Positions 51,818 to 61,173 of a DNA stretch of 64,000 nucleotides are shown piece after piece. The translations under genes and the position numbers were made by a program. Below the pieces are notes generated by a model. That model saw only the letters and a list, made by a program, of their open reading frames with translations, was not told the origin of the DNA and searched no databases. Source of the stretch: Candidatus Thiodiazotropha endoloripes (GTDB lineage Bacteria > Pseudomonadota > Gammaproteobacteria > Chromatiales > Chromatiaceae); the NCBI RefSeq assembly GCF_001708965.1, contig NZ_LVJW01000006.1:186001-250000 (forward strand), read 5' to 3'. The stretch's first letter is position 1. Every line of letters starts with the position of its first letter.

Positions 51818-52776
51818 ACCGCAATCGATCAGGCAACCCGTTCAAAAGCCACAAATACCCGCTCAGGGTACGGCTCTTTTTCGCCACAGCGCGGACATTT
51901 TTCGGGATCCTCGGCAGGGTTGCGCCGATGCTGACGGGGAAGCTGGCTCTGAGGCTGTTCATGACGCCACCCAGGTTTCCTGCACGCCGTCGGGAAAGCG
52001 TTGCAGAGCAGAACAGTGATCATCAGTTTCAGCAGATCAACGGCCAGCGCATCGCAGTCTATCGATGGGGTGAAGGCGAACCAATACTGTTCAGCCATGG
52101 CTGGGGGGGACGGGGCAGTCATTTCCATGCCCTGGTCGAAATCATCGTTGAGGCGGGTTACCAGGCGGTTACCTTCGATGCCCCGGCCCACGGCCAGTCG
52201 AGTGGAAAACGCACCAACATGCTGGAGGTGACCACTACCCTGGTCGCCTTGGCCGGATCGCTGGGCCCCCTCAAGGCTGTCATCGGTCACTCATTTGGGT
52301 CGGGCATTGCCCTGCTGGCGATGAACCGTTTTCAGATAGAAGCTGAAAAACTGATCCTGTTCAGCTGTTTTGATGATATCTATTGGGTAACCGATCAGTT
52401 CGGCGAAGCGTTTGCCATGAATCAACGGGTGATTGGCGCAATGCGGGATGAGGCCCAGCGCCGATATGCCAAGCTACTTGGCAAAACCTGGCAATGGCGT
52501 GATCTGTCACCTCTGAAGACCATTCAAACCATCGAACATGAGATTCTGCTGTTGCATGACAGGCAGGATCTCGAAGTCCCCTACCATCATGCTGAAAACC
52601 TCCTTGCTGTTGCCAGGCAGGCGAGACTGCATACCACCAATGGCCTGGGACACAAGAAGATCCTCAGGGATCAGAGCTGCCTGCAAACCTGCCTGGAGTT
52701 CATACAGCAGCCTCTAAGCGGAATCCCTGTCACGAACAGCCGTGGTTCGACTGACGATCAGAATCATCAGCAGTGA
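51814..52776 (+). CDS. Alpha/beta hydrolase of the ABC1-kinase operon
   Basis: The 320-residue protein has a basic amphipathic N-terminus (residues 1-50, which might be membrane associated) and an alpha/beta hydrolase fold. Landmarks are the oxyanion region FSHGWGGRGSHF near 92, DAPAHGQSSG near 121, nucleophile GHSFGSG near 158 and the catalytic His in NGLGHKKI near 285. This resembles esterases or lipases acting on lipid esters. The start overlaps the membrane-protein stop by four bases. The 3' end overlaps the convergent putP gene by 63 bp, an unusual tail-to-tail overlap. Confidence 0.85.
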   Translation: MNRNRSGNPFKSHKYPLRVRLFFATARTFFGILGRVAPMLTGKLALRLFMTPPRFPARRRESVAEQNSDHQFQQINGQRIAVYRWGEGEPILFSHGWGGRGSHFHALVEIIVEAGYQAVTFDAPAHGQSSGKRTNMLEVTTTLVALAGSLGPLKAVIGHSFGSGIALLAMNRFQIEAEKLILFSCFDDIYWVTDQFGEAFAMNQRVIGAMRDEAQRRYAKLLGKTWQWRDLSPLKTIQTIEHEILLLHDRQDLEVPYHHAENLLAVARQARLHTTNGLGHKKILRDQSCLQTCLEFIQQPLSGIPVTNSRGSTDDQNHQQ

Positions 52777-54156
52777 GAGGACAAATCCGGGGACGATCTC
52801 ATACAGATCGAACAGACCACCCGACATGGGCTTCCACACCACCACCGTCAATCCACCGGTAATGATACCGGCCAACGCCCCCCAGCGGTTCATACCCCGC
52901 CAGTAGAGCGAGAGCAGTACCGCGGGCCCGAACGCGGCACCGAATCCGGCCCAGGCATAGGCCACCAGATCGAGCACCTTGCTCTCTCTGTCCAGGGCCA
53001 GCAGGAAAGCGACCAGCGCAATGGTAACCACAGCCAGGCGTCCAACCACAACCAACTCCCTCTCTGTGGCCTGTTTTCGAATCAGTCGATAGAGATCACC
53101 GGTAAAGGTGCTGGAAGAGACCAGCAGCTGTGAATCCGCAGTACTCATGATGGCGGCCAGTATGGCGGCCAGACAGATCCCCGCCAGCAGCGGGTGGAAC
53201 ATCATATCGACCAGCCGGATGAAGACCTTTTCCGCATCCTCAAGGGGCGTTTCGAAGATAGGGATACCCGCCATACCGACCAGACAGGCGGCGGCCAGAG
53301 TGATAAATACCCAGCTGACGGCAATCTGTCTGGCCCTGGGGACGAAGCTGACCTGCTGAATCGCTTTGAATCTGGCCAGGATATGGGGCTGGCCGAAATA
53401 ACCCAAGCCCCAGGCCAGCAGTGAGAGGATCGCAATCCATCCCAGCGGCTCACCCTTACTGTCGGTCATCGGATCGAGCAGAGCCGGATTCTGTTGCCCA
53501 ATCAGGTCGCTCATCGGTTCAACGCCACCGAATCCCTGCAGGGCAAACAGGGGGATGGCGACCAGCGCCAACAGCATCAGCAGGCCTTGGAACAGATCGG
53601 TCCAGGAGACCGCAAGAAAGCCACCGAATGCGGTATAGAGAATGATCACCAGCACCCCACTGGCCACAGCCCAGATATAGGGCAGTCCGAACACCGCTTC
53701 GAACAGCTTGCCTCCCGCCACCAACCCGGAACTGGTGTAGAAAAGAAAGAACAGCAGTACAAAGATCGAAGAGACCACCCGGATCAATCCACTGTTATCC
53801 TCAAACCGGTTGGAGAGATACTCCGGCAGGGTCAGAGCATTGCCGGCCGCTTCGGAGGCGGTGCGCAGCCGGGCGGCCACCAGCCGCCAGTTGAGCCAGG
53901 TTCCCAACAACAGGCCGAGTGCGATCCAGATCGCCTCGAGCCCGGCCAGATAGGCGTAGCCGGGCAGGCCCAGCAGCAGCCAGCCGCTCATATCCGAGGC
54001 ACTGGCACTCAGTGCAGCAACCCAGCTGCCCAGCCGCCGGCCACCAAGCACGAAGTCGGAGAGATTGCGGGTGCGTCGCCAGGCAACCACGCCGATTCCC
54101 AGTACCACCAGGAGATAGAGAACAAAACTCAAGCCGACCATCAGTTGCTGGCTCAC
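52714..54156 (-). CDS. putP: Sodium/proline symporter
   Basis: This 480-residue SSS-family transporter has about thirteen membrane helices. Family motifs are FVLGGRRLGSWVAALSASASDMSGW (residues 35-59, shown here as short anchors GGRRLG and SASASDMSGW), LPEYLSNRF near 109, GYFGQPHILARF near 266 and ILAAIMSTADSQLL near 335, matching PutP more than other SSS branches. It would import proline for growth or osmoprotection with Na+. No putA is nearby. It overlaps the radical SAM gene start-to-stop (ATGA) and so ends the long minus-strand cluster; it overlaps the convergent hydrolase gene at its 3' end. Confidence 0.93.
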   Translation of the reverse strand: MSQQLMVGLSFVLYLLVVLGIGVVAWRRTRNLSDFVLGGRRLGSWVAALSASASDMSGWLLLGLPGYAYLAGLEAIWIALGLLLGTWLNWRLVAARLRTASEAAGNALTLPEYLSNRFEDNSGLIRVVSSIFVLLFFLFYTSSGLVAGGKLFEAVFGLPYIWAVASGVLVIILYTAFGGFLAVSWTDLFQGLLMLLALVAIPLFALQGFGGVEPMSDLIGQQNPALLDPMTDSKGEPLGWIAILSLLAWGLGYFGQPHILARFKAIQQVSFVPRARQIAVSWVFITLAAACLVGMAGIPIFETPLEDAEKVFIRLVDMMFHPLLAGICLAAILAAIMSTADSQLLVSSSTFTGDLYRLIRKQATERELVVVGRLAVVTIALVAFLLALDRESKVLDLVAYAWAGFGAAFGPAVLLSLYWRGMNRWGALAGIITGGLTVVVWKPMSGGLFDLYEIVPGFVLSLLMILIVSRTTAVRDRDSA

Positions 54157-55448
54157 GCTTCACTCCTTTTTTGCCGTTGTTTTATCTTCCCCAGATAGGC
54201 CGACTTCATCGCCGTTTCAAAGGCCTGGTTGGTGGGATACTCATACCCGAATACCGGCTGCCACAGATCGTGGTTTTCCATGCACAGATAGAAAAACACA
54301 TCCTTATGCCAGGGCTGCAACGACTGATAGGCAAATGAGAACATCTCCTGCTTGATCGCCTTCGGATAGGAGAGTTTGCCGTCGCTCTCCACCCAGGGCA
54401 TCTGCAGTATCTTGCTCTGAAAACCTTTGCGCGCGCGCAGCTTTTTGATCACCGGCTTGATATAGGTGAGGGTACCCAGAGAGAGCAGCACCACCTCCTC
54501 GGCAGTGAACTCATCCAGCAGGCGCAGGAAGAGCGCGGCGTACTCCTCACGCCAGTTGTCGTAGTGAATCATCGGGTGGAGATGGAATCCGATCAGCGCA
54601 CCATGGTCGGCTATCCGTCGTGCGCATTTCAGGCGCTCATCCAGGGAAGCGGTCAGATGCTCTTCATGGGCGATCAGGGTGGGGGTATTGAGTGACCAGG
54701 TGCAGAGGAGATTGCCTGGCAGATCCCGCTTCAGCAGATGCTGGATGTTTTTCGATTTGCTCTTCAACTCCAGAATCACATTCGGGTGCTGCCAGGCGAA
54801 CTCCAGCAGGGCATCGAGTATGCCGCCCTGATTGCCCCACATCAGGGAGTCGGAGGATTGTCCGGTACCGATGTGATAGAAGCGATCCGGGTCGATCTCC
54901 AGTTGCGCCAGTTTTTCCGGAAAGCGGCTGTCGAAGCGTACTTCATCACCATGATAGAAAGACTGAATGCTGCAGTAACTGCAATCGAAGCCACAGTTCT
55001 CCACCGCATCCAGGGTCAGCAGATTGCAGCAACGGGTACGGGGGGATGCCACCGGACAGGGCCCCAGTCCCAGTTTCTGCTTCTCAACCTCGATCCGGCG
55101 GATCCGCTGCTCCGCCCGTGCCGGCGTCAGTGGAATGGCCGGGTAGTGGTTGGGCTTTTCGCGCAACTCCTGCCAGGCTGCCCGCAGGTGATCCAGCAAC
55201 AGCTTGCGCCGCTGTTTGGGGGCCAGTTCGAGAGGAACATCCCCTGTCCAGTATTGCGCCAGCTCGCCCTCACCCCACATCGCCAGATCGGCAGCCATGT
55301 CACACAGCTGCCTCAGCTCCTGTTGGGTGAAGCGGTGACGGTTTGCCTGTTGTTCGATAAATTGCTGCTGGGTCGGGGCCAGACGCTCGATGCCGGCCTG
55401 CTTGAGCAGCGTGGTGACTCGTGCCTGTTCGGCTGAGGAGTGGGTCAT
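54153..55448 (-). CDS. Radical SAM protein related to spore photoproduct lyase
   Basis: The 431-residue protein has the radical SAM 4Fe-4S motif CxxxCxxC as CGFDCSYC (about residues 152-159) and a preceding CNLLTLDAVENC segment. The following FYHGDEVRFDSRF, GTGQSSDSL and FHLHPMIHYDNW blocks recall the spore photoproduct lyase/DNA photolyase-like branch. Gammaproteobacteria do not sporulate, so another repair or modification role is expected. It starts at the ATG at 55448 (GAGG about nine bases upstream), 11 bp after der, and is overlapped by putP. Family level is firm; subfamily moderate. Confidence 0.82.
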   Translation of the reverse strand: MTHSSAEQARVTTLLKQAGIERLAPTQQQFIEQQANRHRFTQQELRQLCDMAADLAMWGEGELAQYWTGDVPLELAPKQRRKLLLDHLRAAWQELREKPNHYPAIPLTPARAEQRIRRIEVEKQKLGLGPCPVASPRTRCCNLLTLDAVENCGFDCSYCSIQSFYHGDEVRFDSRFPEKLAQLEIDPDRFYHIGTGQSSDSLMWGNQGGILDALLEFAWQHPNVILELKSKSKNIQHLLKRDLPGNLLCTWSLNTPTLIAHEEHLTASLDERLKCARRIADHGALIGFHLHPMIHYDNWREEYAALFLRLLDEFTAEEVVLLSLGTLTYIKPVIKKLRARKGFQSKILQMPWVESDGKLSYPKAIKQEMFSFAYQSLQPWHKDVFFYLCMENHDLWQPVFGYEYPTNQAFETAMKSAYLGKIKQRQKRSEA

Positions 55449-55459
55449 GCCTAGACGCC

Positions 55460-56851
55460 TCACCGCTTGCGTGAAACAAACTTCTTCAGTCGTTGGCGTT
55501 TCTGGATCTGGCGCTTGGTGAGTTTGTTCTGCTTGCCCTGGAAGGGATTGTCGCCGGAACGGAACTCAATGCGTACCGGGGTACCCCGCAGTTTTAGAAT
55601 CGAGCGGAAGCGGGAGATCAGATAGCGTTTATAGCCGTCCGGAACCCGCTCTGTCTGATTGCCATGAATCACGATCAGCGGTGGATTCTTGCCTCCCTGA
55701 TGGGCATAGCGCAACTTGATCCGCCGACCGTGGACCAGCGGTGGTTGATGCTCTTCCACCAGGGCTTCCAGAATCCGCGTCAGCTCAGGGGTGGCCAGAT
55801 CCCGCATGGCGCTTTTGTAGACCTGATCCACCAGGCCGAATAGATCGCCAACACCGGAACCATGCAGGGCAGAGATATAGTGATGCCGGGCAAAACTCAG
55901 AAACGGCAGTTTGCGTTCGATTTCGGCTTTGATCCACTCCCGCTGATCCTGTGACAGGCCATCCCATTTGTTGATCACCAGAATCAATGCCCGGCCGCTC
56001 TCCAGCACATGACCGGCCAGGGTGGCGTCCTGCTCACCGATCTCCTGCTGGGCATCCAGTACCAGCAGCACCACATTGGCCTCCTGCATCGATTGCAGTG
56101 TCTTGATGATGCTGAATTTTTCGATCGCTTCCTTGATCCGGGCTCGGCGTCTCACACCGGCGGTATCGATCAGTGTATAGCGTTTGTCATTGCGGGTGAT
56201 CGGAATATAGATGCTGTCCCTGGTGGTACCGGGCTGATCGTAGGCCACCACCCGCTCTTCACCCAACAGTCGATTGACCAGGGTTGACTTGCCGACGTTG
56301 GGGCGGCCCACCACAGCAATCTGTATCCCCTTCTCCTCATCGGCGTCCGCCTCTTCCGCGGGTGGAAACTGGCTCAGAATGCCATCAATCAGGGTTCGAA
56401 CACCACGTCCATGAACTGCGGCGATGGCAATTGGATCACCCAGTCCCAGACGATAGAAATCGCTGGCGGCGAGGGTCTCATCCAGCCCTTCGCTCTTGTT
56501 CACCGCGACGCTGACCGGCTTGCCGGTCTTGCGCAGCTGCTGGGCGATGATCTCATCCCCGCCGGTGCATCCCTCACGGCCATCCAGCAGAAACAGAATA
56601 TGGTCCGCTTCGCCAATCGCCTGATGCACCTGCTGTTCCATCAGTTGATCTATACCCAACTGATCACCGCTGATCCCACCGGTATCCACCACCACATAGG
56701 GGTGCTTGCCCAGCTTGCCGGTGCCGTACTTGCGGTCACGGGTCAATCCGGGCTGGTCGGCAACCAGCGCATCACGACTGCGGGTCAAGCGGTTGAAGAG
56801 TGTGGACTTACCCACATTGGGGCGTCCAACCAGAGCGATCACCGGTAACAT
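55460..56851 (-). CDS. der: Der (EngA) tandem ribosome-assembly GTPase
   Basis: Der has two GTPase domains in tandem and is needed for 50S subunit assembly. Both P-loops are visible, [14 protein letters not shown] near residue 8 and [14 protein letters not shown] near 182, with DTGGI and DTAGV switch II and NKSE and NKWD specificity motifs. The C-terminal KH-like domain ends in a basic [18 protein letters not shown] stretch. The 463-residue length is normal. Its start overlaps bamB by one base. Together with bamB and yfgM this is the classical order. Confidence 0.97.
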   Translation of the reverse strand: MLPVIALVGRPNVGKSTLFNRLTRSRDALVADQPGLTRDRKYGTGKLGKHPYVVVDTGGISGDQLGIDQLMEQQVHQAIGEADHILFLLDGREGCTGGDEIIAQQLRKTGKPVSVAVNKSEGLDETLAASDFYRLGLGDPIAIAAVHGRGVRTLIDGILSQFPPAEEADADEEKGIQIAVVGRPNVGKSTLVNRLLGEERVVAYDQPGTTRDSIYIPITRNDKRYTLIDTAGVRRRARIKEAIEKFSIIKTLQSMQEANVVLLVLDAQQEIGEQDATLAGHVLESGRALILVINKWDGLSQDQREWIKAEIERKLPFLSFARHHYISALHGSGVGDLFGLVDQVYKSAMRDLATPELTRILEALVEEHQPPLVHGRRIKLRYAHQGGKNPPLIVIHGNQTERVPDGYKRYLISRFRSILKLRGTPVRIEFRSGDNPFQGKQNKLTKRQIQKRQRLKKFVSRKR

Positions 56852-58014
56852 CAGGGGTTCTCGGCATTCAAGGGGTGGGCCTTCAGTACGGTCAGGGTTC
56901 CCCCCTCATCCAGGACATAGACCAGGCCATCGATCACCAGGGGCTGGTAACGTATCTCATCGCTACCCACTTTGATCCGAGCCATCTGATGTCCATCCTC
57001 CTGGGAGAGCCAATGGACATAACCGTCCAGATCACCAACCACCAGATAGTCACCCACCATCGCCGGTGCGGTCAGACGTCGGGCATGCATCGCCTTTTGT
57101 TGCCACAGGGTGGCGCCATTGGTGGCATCCAGCGACCAGATATGGTCCTGGTCATCGGTCACAAACAGTTGTCGCCAGGAAGCATCCAGACCCGCATGGG
57201 ATGAGATCTCCCGTCGCCAAAGCACCACACCGCTCGATTCGGAGACAGCGGCGACCTCACCCTGAAAGGCGGCCACATAGGCTGTCCCTTCCACCAGTTT
57301 CGGATCGGAATCGATATCGACCACCCGCTCCAGTTCAGTCCGCCCCTTGGGGGTGGAGATCGACGCCTCCCAGGCCACCAGTCCCGCATCCAGGGTCAGA
57401 CCGATCAACTTGCCACCGGCAAATCCGGAGACCACCAGCGAATCACTGATCATCGGAGAGCTGTCACCACGCAGGGATAATACAGGAACGCTGCGATCGT
57501 AGAGCCAACGCGGCTCACCACTGTCGGCGGCAAAAGCGGCAACACCGCCATCACCGGTTCTGCAGACCACGGAGCCACCACCGATGGCAGGCACCGACAA
57601 CACTTCGCTACCGACCCGTTTGCGCCAGCGCAACTCTCCTGTTTCGCTATCGAGTACGATCAATTCCGCTTCCATGGTACCCACAGCCAGCAGACCCTCT
57701 GCCAGACCGGGACCACCACTCAGCGGACTCTCGGTATCCAACGACCAGAGCTCATCACCGGTCTTGGCGTCCAGGGCATAGACTTCACCGGAAGGCTCGG
57801 CAAGATAGATCACCCCAGTCTGGTAGGCTGGCGGCAGTTTGAGCTGTGCCCCATCACCCCCTTCAAAATCTTCATCCCAAAGGGTTTCGATGCGCAGCTC
57901 CGGCTCCAGCTCAACCAGCTCAGAGGGGGGATCCGTATTGTCGGTACCGGTAAAAAGGCTGCAACCGGTCAGCAGCAGCAAAGGCAGCCAGATCAGAACA
58001 CGATGCATGGTCAT
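56851..58014 (-). CDS. bamB: BamB outer membrane assembly lipoprotein
   Basis: BamB is a lipoprotein of the beta-barrel assembly machine that folds as an eight-bladed propeller. The lipobox is LLTGC. The body shows recurring blade motifs such as [37 protein letters not shown] and VYALDxxxG-like ends (here [13 protein letters not shown]), typical of PQQ-type repeats. The ATG at 58014 is chosen; an upstream TTG at 58029 and an ATG at 58008 are possible. It overlaps the yfgM end and the der start, so yfgM-bamB-der are cotranscribed. Confidence 0.95.
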   Translation of the reverse strand: MTMHRVLIWLPLLLLTGCSLFTGTDNTDPPSELVELEPELRIETLWDEDFEGGDGAQLKLPPAYQTGVIYLAEPSGEVYALDAKTGDELWSLDTESPLSGGPGLAEGLLAVGTMEAELIVLDSETGELRWRKRVGSEVLSVPAIGGGSVVCRTGDGGVAAFAADSGEPRWLYDRSVPVLSLRGDSSPMISDSLVVSGFAGGKLIGLTLDAGLVAWEASISTPKGRTELERVVDIDSDPKLVEGTAYVAAFQGEVAAVSESSGVVLWRREISSHAGLDASWRQLFVTDDQDHIWSLDATNGATLWQQKAMHARRLTAPAMVGDYLVVGDLDGYVHWLSQEDGHQMARIKVGSDEIRYQPLVIDGLVYVLDEGGTLTVLKAHPLNAENP

Positions 58015-58015
58015 T

Positions 58016-58642
58016 TCAGGGTTTGGCAACGGCCAGATCGTCGAGCTTCATCTGCAGCAGTGAACGATCATTGACCTCATGGGTCATCGCTTCGGTATAG
58101 GCCGCTGCAGCCCCTTCGAGATCTCCTTTTGCATGGGCGATATCCCCGCGTACCACGGCGAATTCTCCAGCGAAACTGCCGCTGGTAACATCCACCTGCT
58201 GTTCGGCACCGGCCAGATCACCCTCATTCAGCAGGATTCTCGCCAGACTGAGTTGTGCCATCTGGGTCAGCGCGGGCACTTTACCCTGCTGAATAATTCC
58301 ATTCAGCTTCTGCTTTGCCAGATCGCTCTCCCCGGCTTCCATATGCAACCGAGCTTCCGAAAGCGCGGCAAAAGTGGCGTAGCTGCTGCCTTCAAAATTC
58401 TCTTTCAGCAGTTCAGCCTGTTTGCTTGCCGACTGACTGTCGCCACGCTGTACCGCACCAACCAGCTGGCTGAATGCCGTGGAGGCCTCGGCACCGACAC
58501 GATCCTGGTAGGTACCCCAGGCCTGCCAGCCGAACACGCCACCCAGCCCAATCACCAAGCCGGCGATTACCGAGGTGCCATTCTCTTTCCACCAGCGTTT
58601 TATGGCCTCGACCTGTTCTTCTTCGGTCTGATATGTACTCAT
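58016..58642 (-). CDS. yfgM: YfgM-type ancillary translocon/chaperone protein
   Basis: YfgM is an inner membrane protein with a periplasmic TPR-like domain that links the SecYEG translocon with periplasmic chaperones. The 208-residue product has a short cytoplasmic head (EEEQVEAIKRWWKENG), one membrane helix (about 24-42, VIAGLVIGLGGVFGWQAW) and a helical repeat domain (SARIL-like ARILLNEGDLAGAEQ). This matches the family and the position between hisS and bamB is the canonical one. It overlaps bamB at the stop. Confidence 0.93.
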   Translation of the reverse strand: MSTYQTEEEQVEAIKRWWKENGTSVIAGLVIGLGGVFGWQAWGTYQDRVGAEASTAFSQLVGAVQRGDSQSASKQAELLKENFEGSSYATFAALSEARLHMEAGESDLAKQKLNGIIQQGKVPALTQMAQLSLARILLNEGDLAGAEQQVDVTSGSFAGEFAVVRGDIAHAKGDLEGAAAAYTEAMTHEVNDRSLLQMKLDDLAVAKP

Positions 58643-58697
58643 AATGCTCTAACCCATTAAAGTCATTTGATTAATGATTATATGTCGCGCTTACTGA

Positions 58698-59969
58698 TTA
58701 CCGGGCAAGTAACTCAGCAAGGGTCGACTCAAGTTCTGATATTCCAATCTGGCTCTGTTCACCACCGCGTAGCGGCTTCAAAATGATCTGCTGCTTCTGC
58801 AGCTCATCCTCGCCCAGAATCAGGGCAAAACGGGCCTGACTCTTATCCGCCTTTTTCAGCTGACTCTTGAAACCGCCACCACCGCAATGACTGATCAGTC
58901 GCAGTGTGGGCAGACGATCCCGCAGCTGTTCCGCCAGCTTGACACCCTCCCGTTCAGGAGCCTGCCCAAGGGTCACCAGATAGACGTCAGGAACCGCCAG
59001 ACGTTCCATCACATCGGTCTCTTCCAGCAACGCGATCAGCCGCTCCAGCCCCATCGCAAATCCCACCGCCGGGGTCTCTCTGCCTCCCAGCTGTTTCACC
59101 AGACCATCATAGCGACCGCCGGCGCATACCGTACCCTGGGCGCCCAAGGCGTCGGTGATCCATTCGAACACGGTGCGGCTGTAGTAATCCAGGCCGCGTA
59201 CCAGCCGGGGGTTTTCCACATACGTCACTCCGGCATCATCCAGTCCCTGGCAGATCGCCTGATAGTGGGCAAGCGAATCATCCCCCAGGTGCTGCATCAG
59301 GGTTGGCGCCTGGGCGATCAGCTCCGTCATGGCGGGGTTTTTACTGTCGAGAATCCGCAACGGATTGCTCTCCAGCCTGCGATTGCTGTCCTCATCCAGT
59401 AGTTCCAGATGCTGTTTGAAGTAGTCGACCAGCTGATCCCGATACGCTGCCCGTTCAGCCGATGTTCCCAGGGTGTTGATCTGCAGCTGAAGATCCTGCA
59501 GACCCAGCTCACGCCAGATCCTGGCGGTGATCAGAATCAGCTCAAGATCGATATCCGGCCCACTCATACCGAAGCTCTCAACCCCGATCTGATGAAACTG
59601 GCGATAACGCCCCTTCTGCGGGCGTTCATGTCGAAACATCGGACCCTGATACCAGAGTCTCTGGGTCTGATTGAAGATCAGGCCATGCTCCAGCCCGGCG
59701 CGCACACATCCGGCCGTGCCCTCCGGACGCAGGGTAAGACTGTCCCCATTGCGGTCCTCGAAGGTATACATCTCCTTCTCCACGATATCGGTCACCTCAC
59801 CGATGGAGCGCTTGAAAAGGTCGGTCATCTCGACAATCGGCATACGGATTTCCGCATACCCATAGCGGTTCAATACCGAGCGCACCCGATCTTCGAGAAA
59901 CTGCCAGACAGGGGTCTGCTGGGGCAGGATGTCCTTCATCCCGCGGATGGCCTGGATCTGCTTTGCCAT
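58698..59969 (-). CDS. hisS: Histidyl-tRNA synthetase
   Basis: HisRS charges tRNA-His. The 423-residue class II synthetase shows motif 2 [16 protein letters not shown] near residue 112, the HisRS-specific [15 protein letters not shown] near 260 and motif 3 [12 protein letters not shown] near 305. The C-terminal anticodon-binding domain (about 325-423) starts with VYLVTLG. Its gene precedes yfgM by 55 bp on the minus strand. In many gammaproteobacteria ispG lies immediately before hisS; it is absent here. Confidence 0.97.
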   Translation of the reverse strand: MAKQIQAIRGMKDILPQQTPVWQFLEDRVRSVLNRYGYAEIRMPIVEMTDLFKRSIGEVTDIVEKEMYTFEDRNGDSLTLRPEGTAGCVRAGLEHGLIFNQTQRLWYQGPMFRHERPQKGRYRQFHQIGVESFGMSGPDIDLELILITARIWRELGLQDLQLQINTLGTSAERAAYRDQLVDYFKQHLELLDEDSNRRLESNPLRILDSKNPAMTELIAQAPTLMQHLGDDSLAHYQAICQGLDDAGVTYVENPRLVRGLDYYSRTVFEWITDALGAQGTVCAGGRYDGLVKQLGGRETPAVGFAMGLERLIALLEETDVMERLAVPDVYLVTLGQAPEREGVKLAEQLRDRLPTLRLISHCGGGGFKSQLKKADKSQARFALILGEDELQKQQIILKPLRGGEQSQIGISELESTLAELLAR

Positions 59970-60147
59970 TTCTACTCAAAAATATGGATAAAAGCAGGCA
60001 AGATTAACATGTTATCTTGGCCTGGTGTACTGTCTCATACTAATGCGTGAAATCTGTGGGGCAGCAAACCATCGGTCGCCAGCTGAGCGACTCATCGAAT
60101 CTGCGCCACTCAGTGAAACCGTCGCAGAGGGTTATCCGCATAAACGG
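59970..60147. other. rodZ-hisS intergenic gap without ispG
   Basis: The 178-bp gap has no gene. In E. coli and Pseudomonas the isoprenoid gene ispG stands between rodZ and hisS; here it does not, which shows a local rearrangement. The hisS promoter may lie here. Confidence 0.6.
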
Positions 60148-61173
60148 CTACAGCTGATCGGGATCCAGGGTGAAGCGGGCCACTTTGCCGCGAGTGAACG
60201 GGGTGAGATCGAAGGGCTGTCCGTCAATCGTCAGGGTCACTGCCGCGGCATCCCCCAACACGACATTGAACGGACCATATTCGCTGCTCAGCCGTCGTTT
60301 GGAGCCACTCCGCATCTCACCAATGATCCGGGCTTTCCCATCCAGGCTTCTGACCTCAGTCCAGCAGGGGCCCTCGAAGCTGAACAGCAGTGACTTTGAG
60401 CGGCTCTCGAGTGGAGCAGGCGTCTCTTCAACAACAGCGACAGGCTCAATCCGTGCGGCTTCCGGTTCCACCACCTCAGGTTCAGATTGGGACTCATCCG
60501 ATTCTGGCGTCGGGGTCGATTGTTGGGGTAGAAGATCGGCAGCTACCGGCTCCTGCAAGAGTTCGTTCTGCGGGGAGGCAGCCATCTCCTCATCCTCAGG
60601 CAGGGGCTCCTCCAGGGGAAGCGGCTCATCTTGTTGTCCATCCACCGAATCGAGCTGCCTATCGATATCAGCCGGCTGCTCCGCCATTGGCATATCCTGC
60701 GGCTGACTCTCCTCAGTGACCGGAAAAGGTTCAGGCGGTTCCAGTTCGGCCCTTGTCTGCCACCAGAAAAAGAGCAACGCCCCCAGAACGATGACAATGC
60801 CCCAGGTTACCAGACGCATCAATCCATGACTGCTGTGCATGGCTTTGCTCTCACCACGCTCAGGTTTGTTCAGGATCGTCTGCTCCTCGATCTCCGGAAA
60901 GAGTCGCTGATAGGCAGCGACAACAGCATCCTCTTGCAGACCGACCAAGCGGGCATAGTTCCTGAGATAGCCTTGCACGAACACAGGCCCTGGCAGGCTG
61001 TCGTAATCGTCCCGCTCGAGGGCATCAACGATATTGGATTGGAGATGGAGTTGGGCTGCCACGGACGCGGCACTCATGCTCTGTCGCTCGCGGGCCTTTT
61101 TCAGTAGTGAACCAGGTCCCTGCTCGGAAGCAGATACAGCTTTATCCTGATCGTCATTCTCGGCTTGGTTCAT
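60148..61173 (-). CDS. rodZ: RodZ cell-shape protein
   Basis: RodZ links MreB filaments to the membrane and sets rod shape. The 341-residue chain has a cytoplasmic Xre-like helix-turn-helix (about 20-90, SMSAASVAAQLHLQSNIVDALERDDYD cut to the motif MSAASVAAQLHL), a membrane helix (about 118-138) and a long Pro/Glu/Asp-rich periplasmic linker. It ends in the C-terminal beta domain (CWTEVRSLDGKARI and GPFNVVLGDAAAVTL). Such an acidic linker is common. The start overlaps the pilW stop by four bases. It is part of the rlmN-pilW-rodZ operon. Confidence 0.93.
   Translation of the reverse strand: MNQAENDDQDKAVSASEQGPGSLLKKARERQSMSAASVAAQLHLQSNIVDALERDDYDSLPGPVFVQGYLRNYARLVGLQEDAVVAAYQRLFPEIEEQTILNKPERGESKAMHSSHGLMRLVTWGIVIVLGALLFFWWQTRAELEPPEPFPVTEESQPQDMPMAEQPADIDRQLDSVDGQQDEPLPLEEPLPEDEEMAASPQNELLQEPVAADLLPQQSTPTPESDESQSEPEVVEPEAARIEPVAVVEETPAPLESRSKSLLFSFEGPCWTEVRSLDGKARIIGEMRSGSKRRLSSEYGPFNVVLGDAAAVTLTIDGQPFDLTPFTRGKVARFTLDPDQL

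Noticed and set aside
60025-60393. Possible gene in the rodZ-hisS gap (122-codon plus-strand frame)
   Set aside because: Mostly antisense to rodZ; it has no relation to ispG and no ribosome site.
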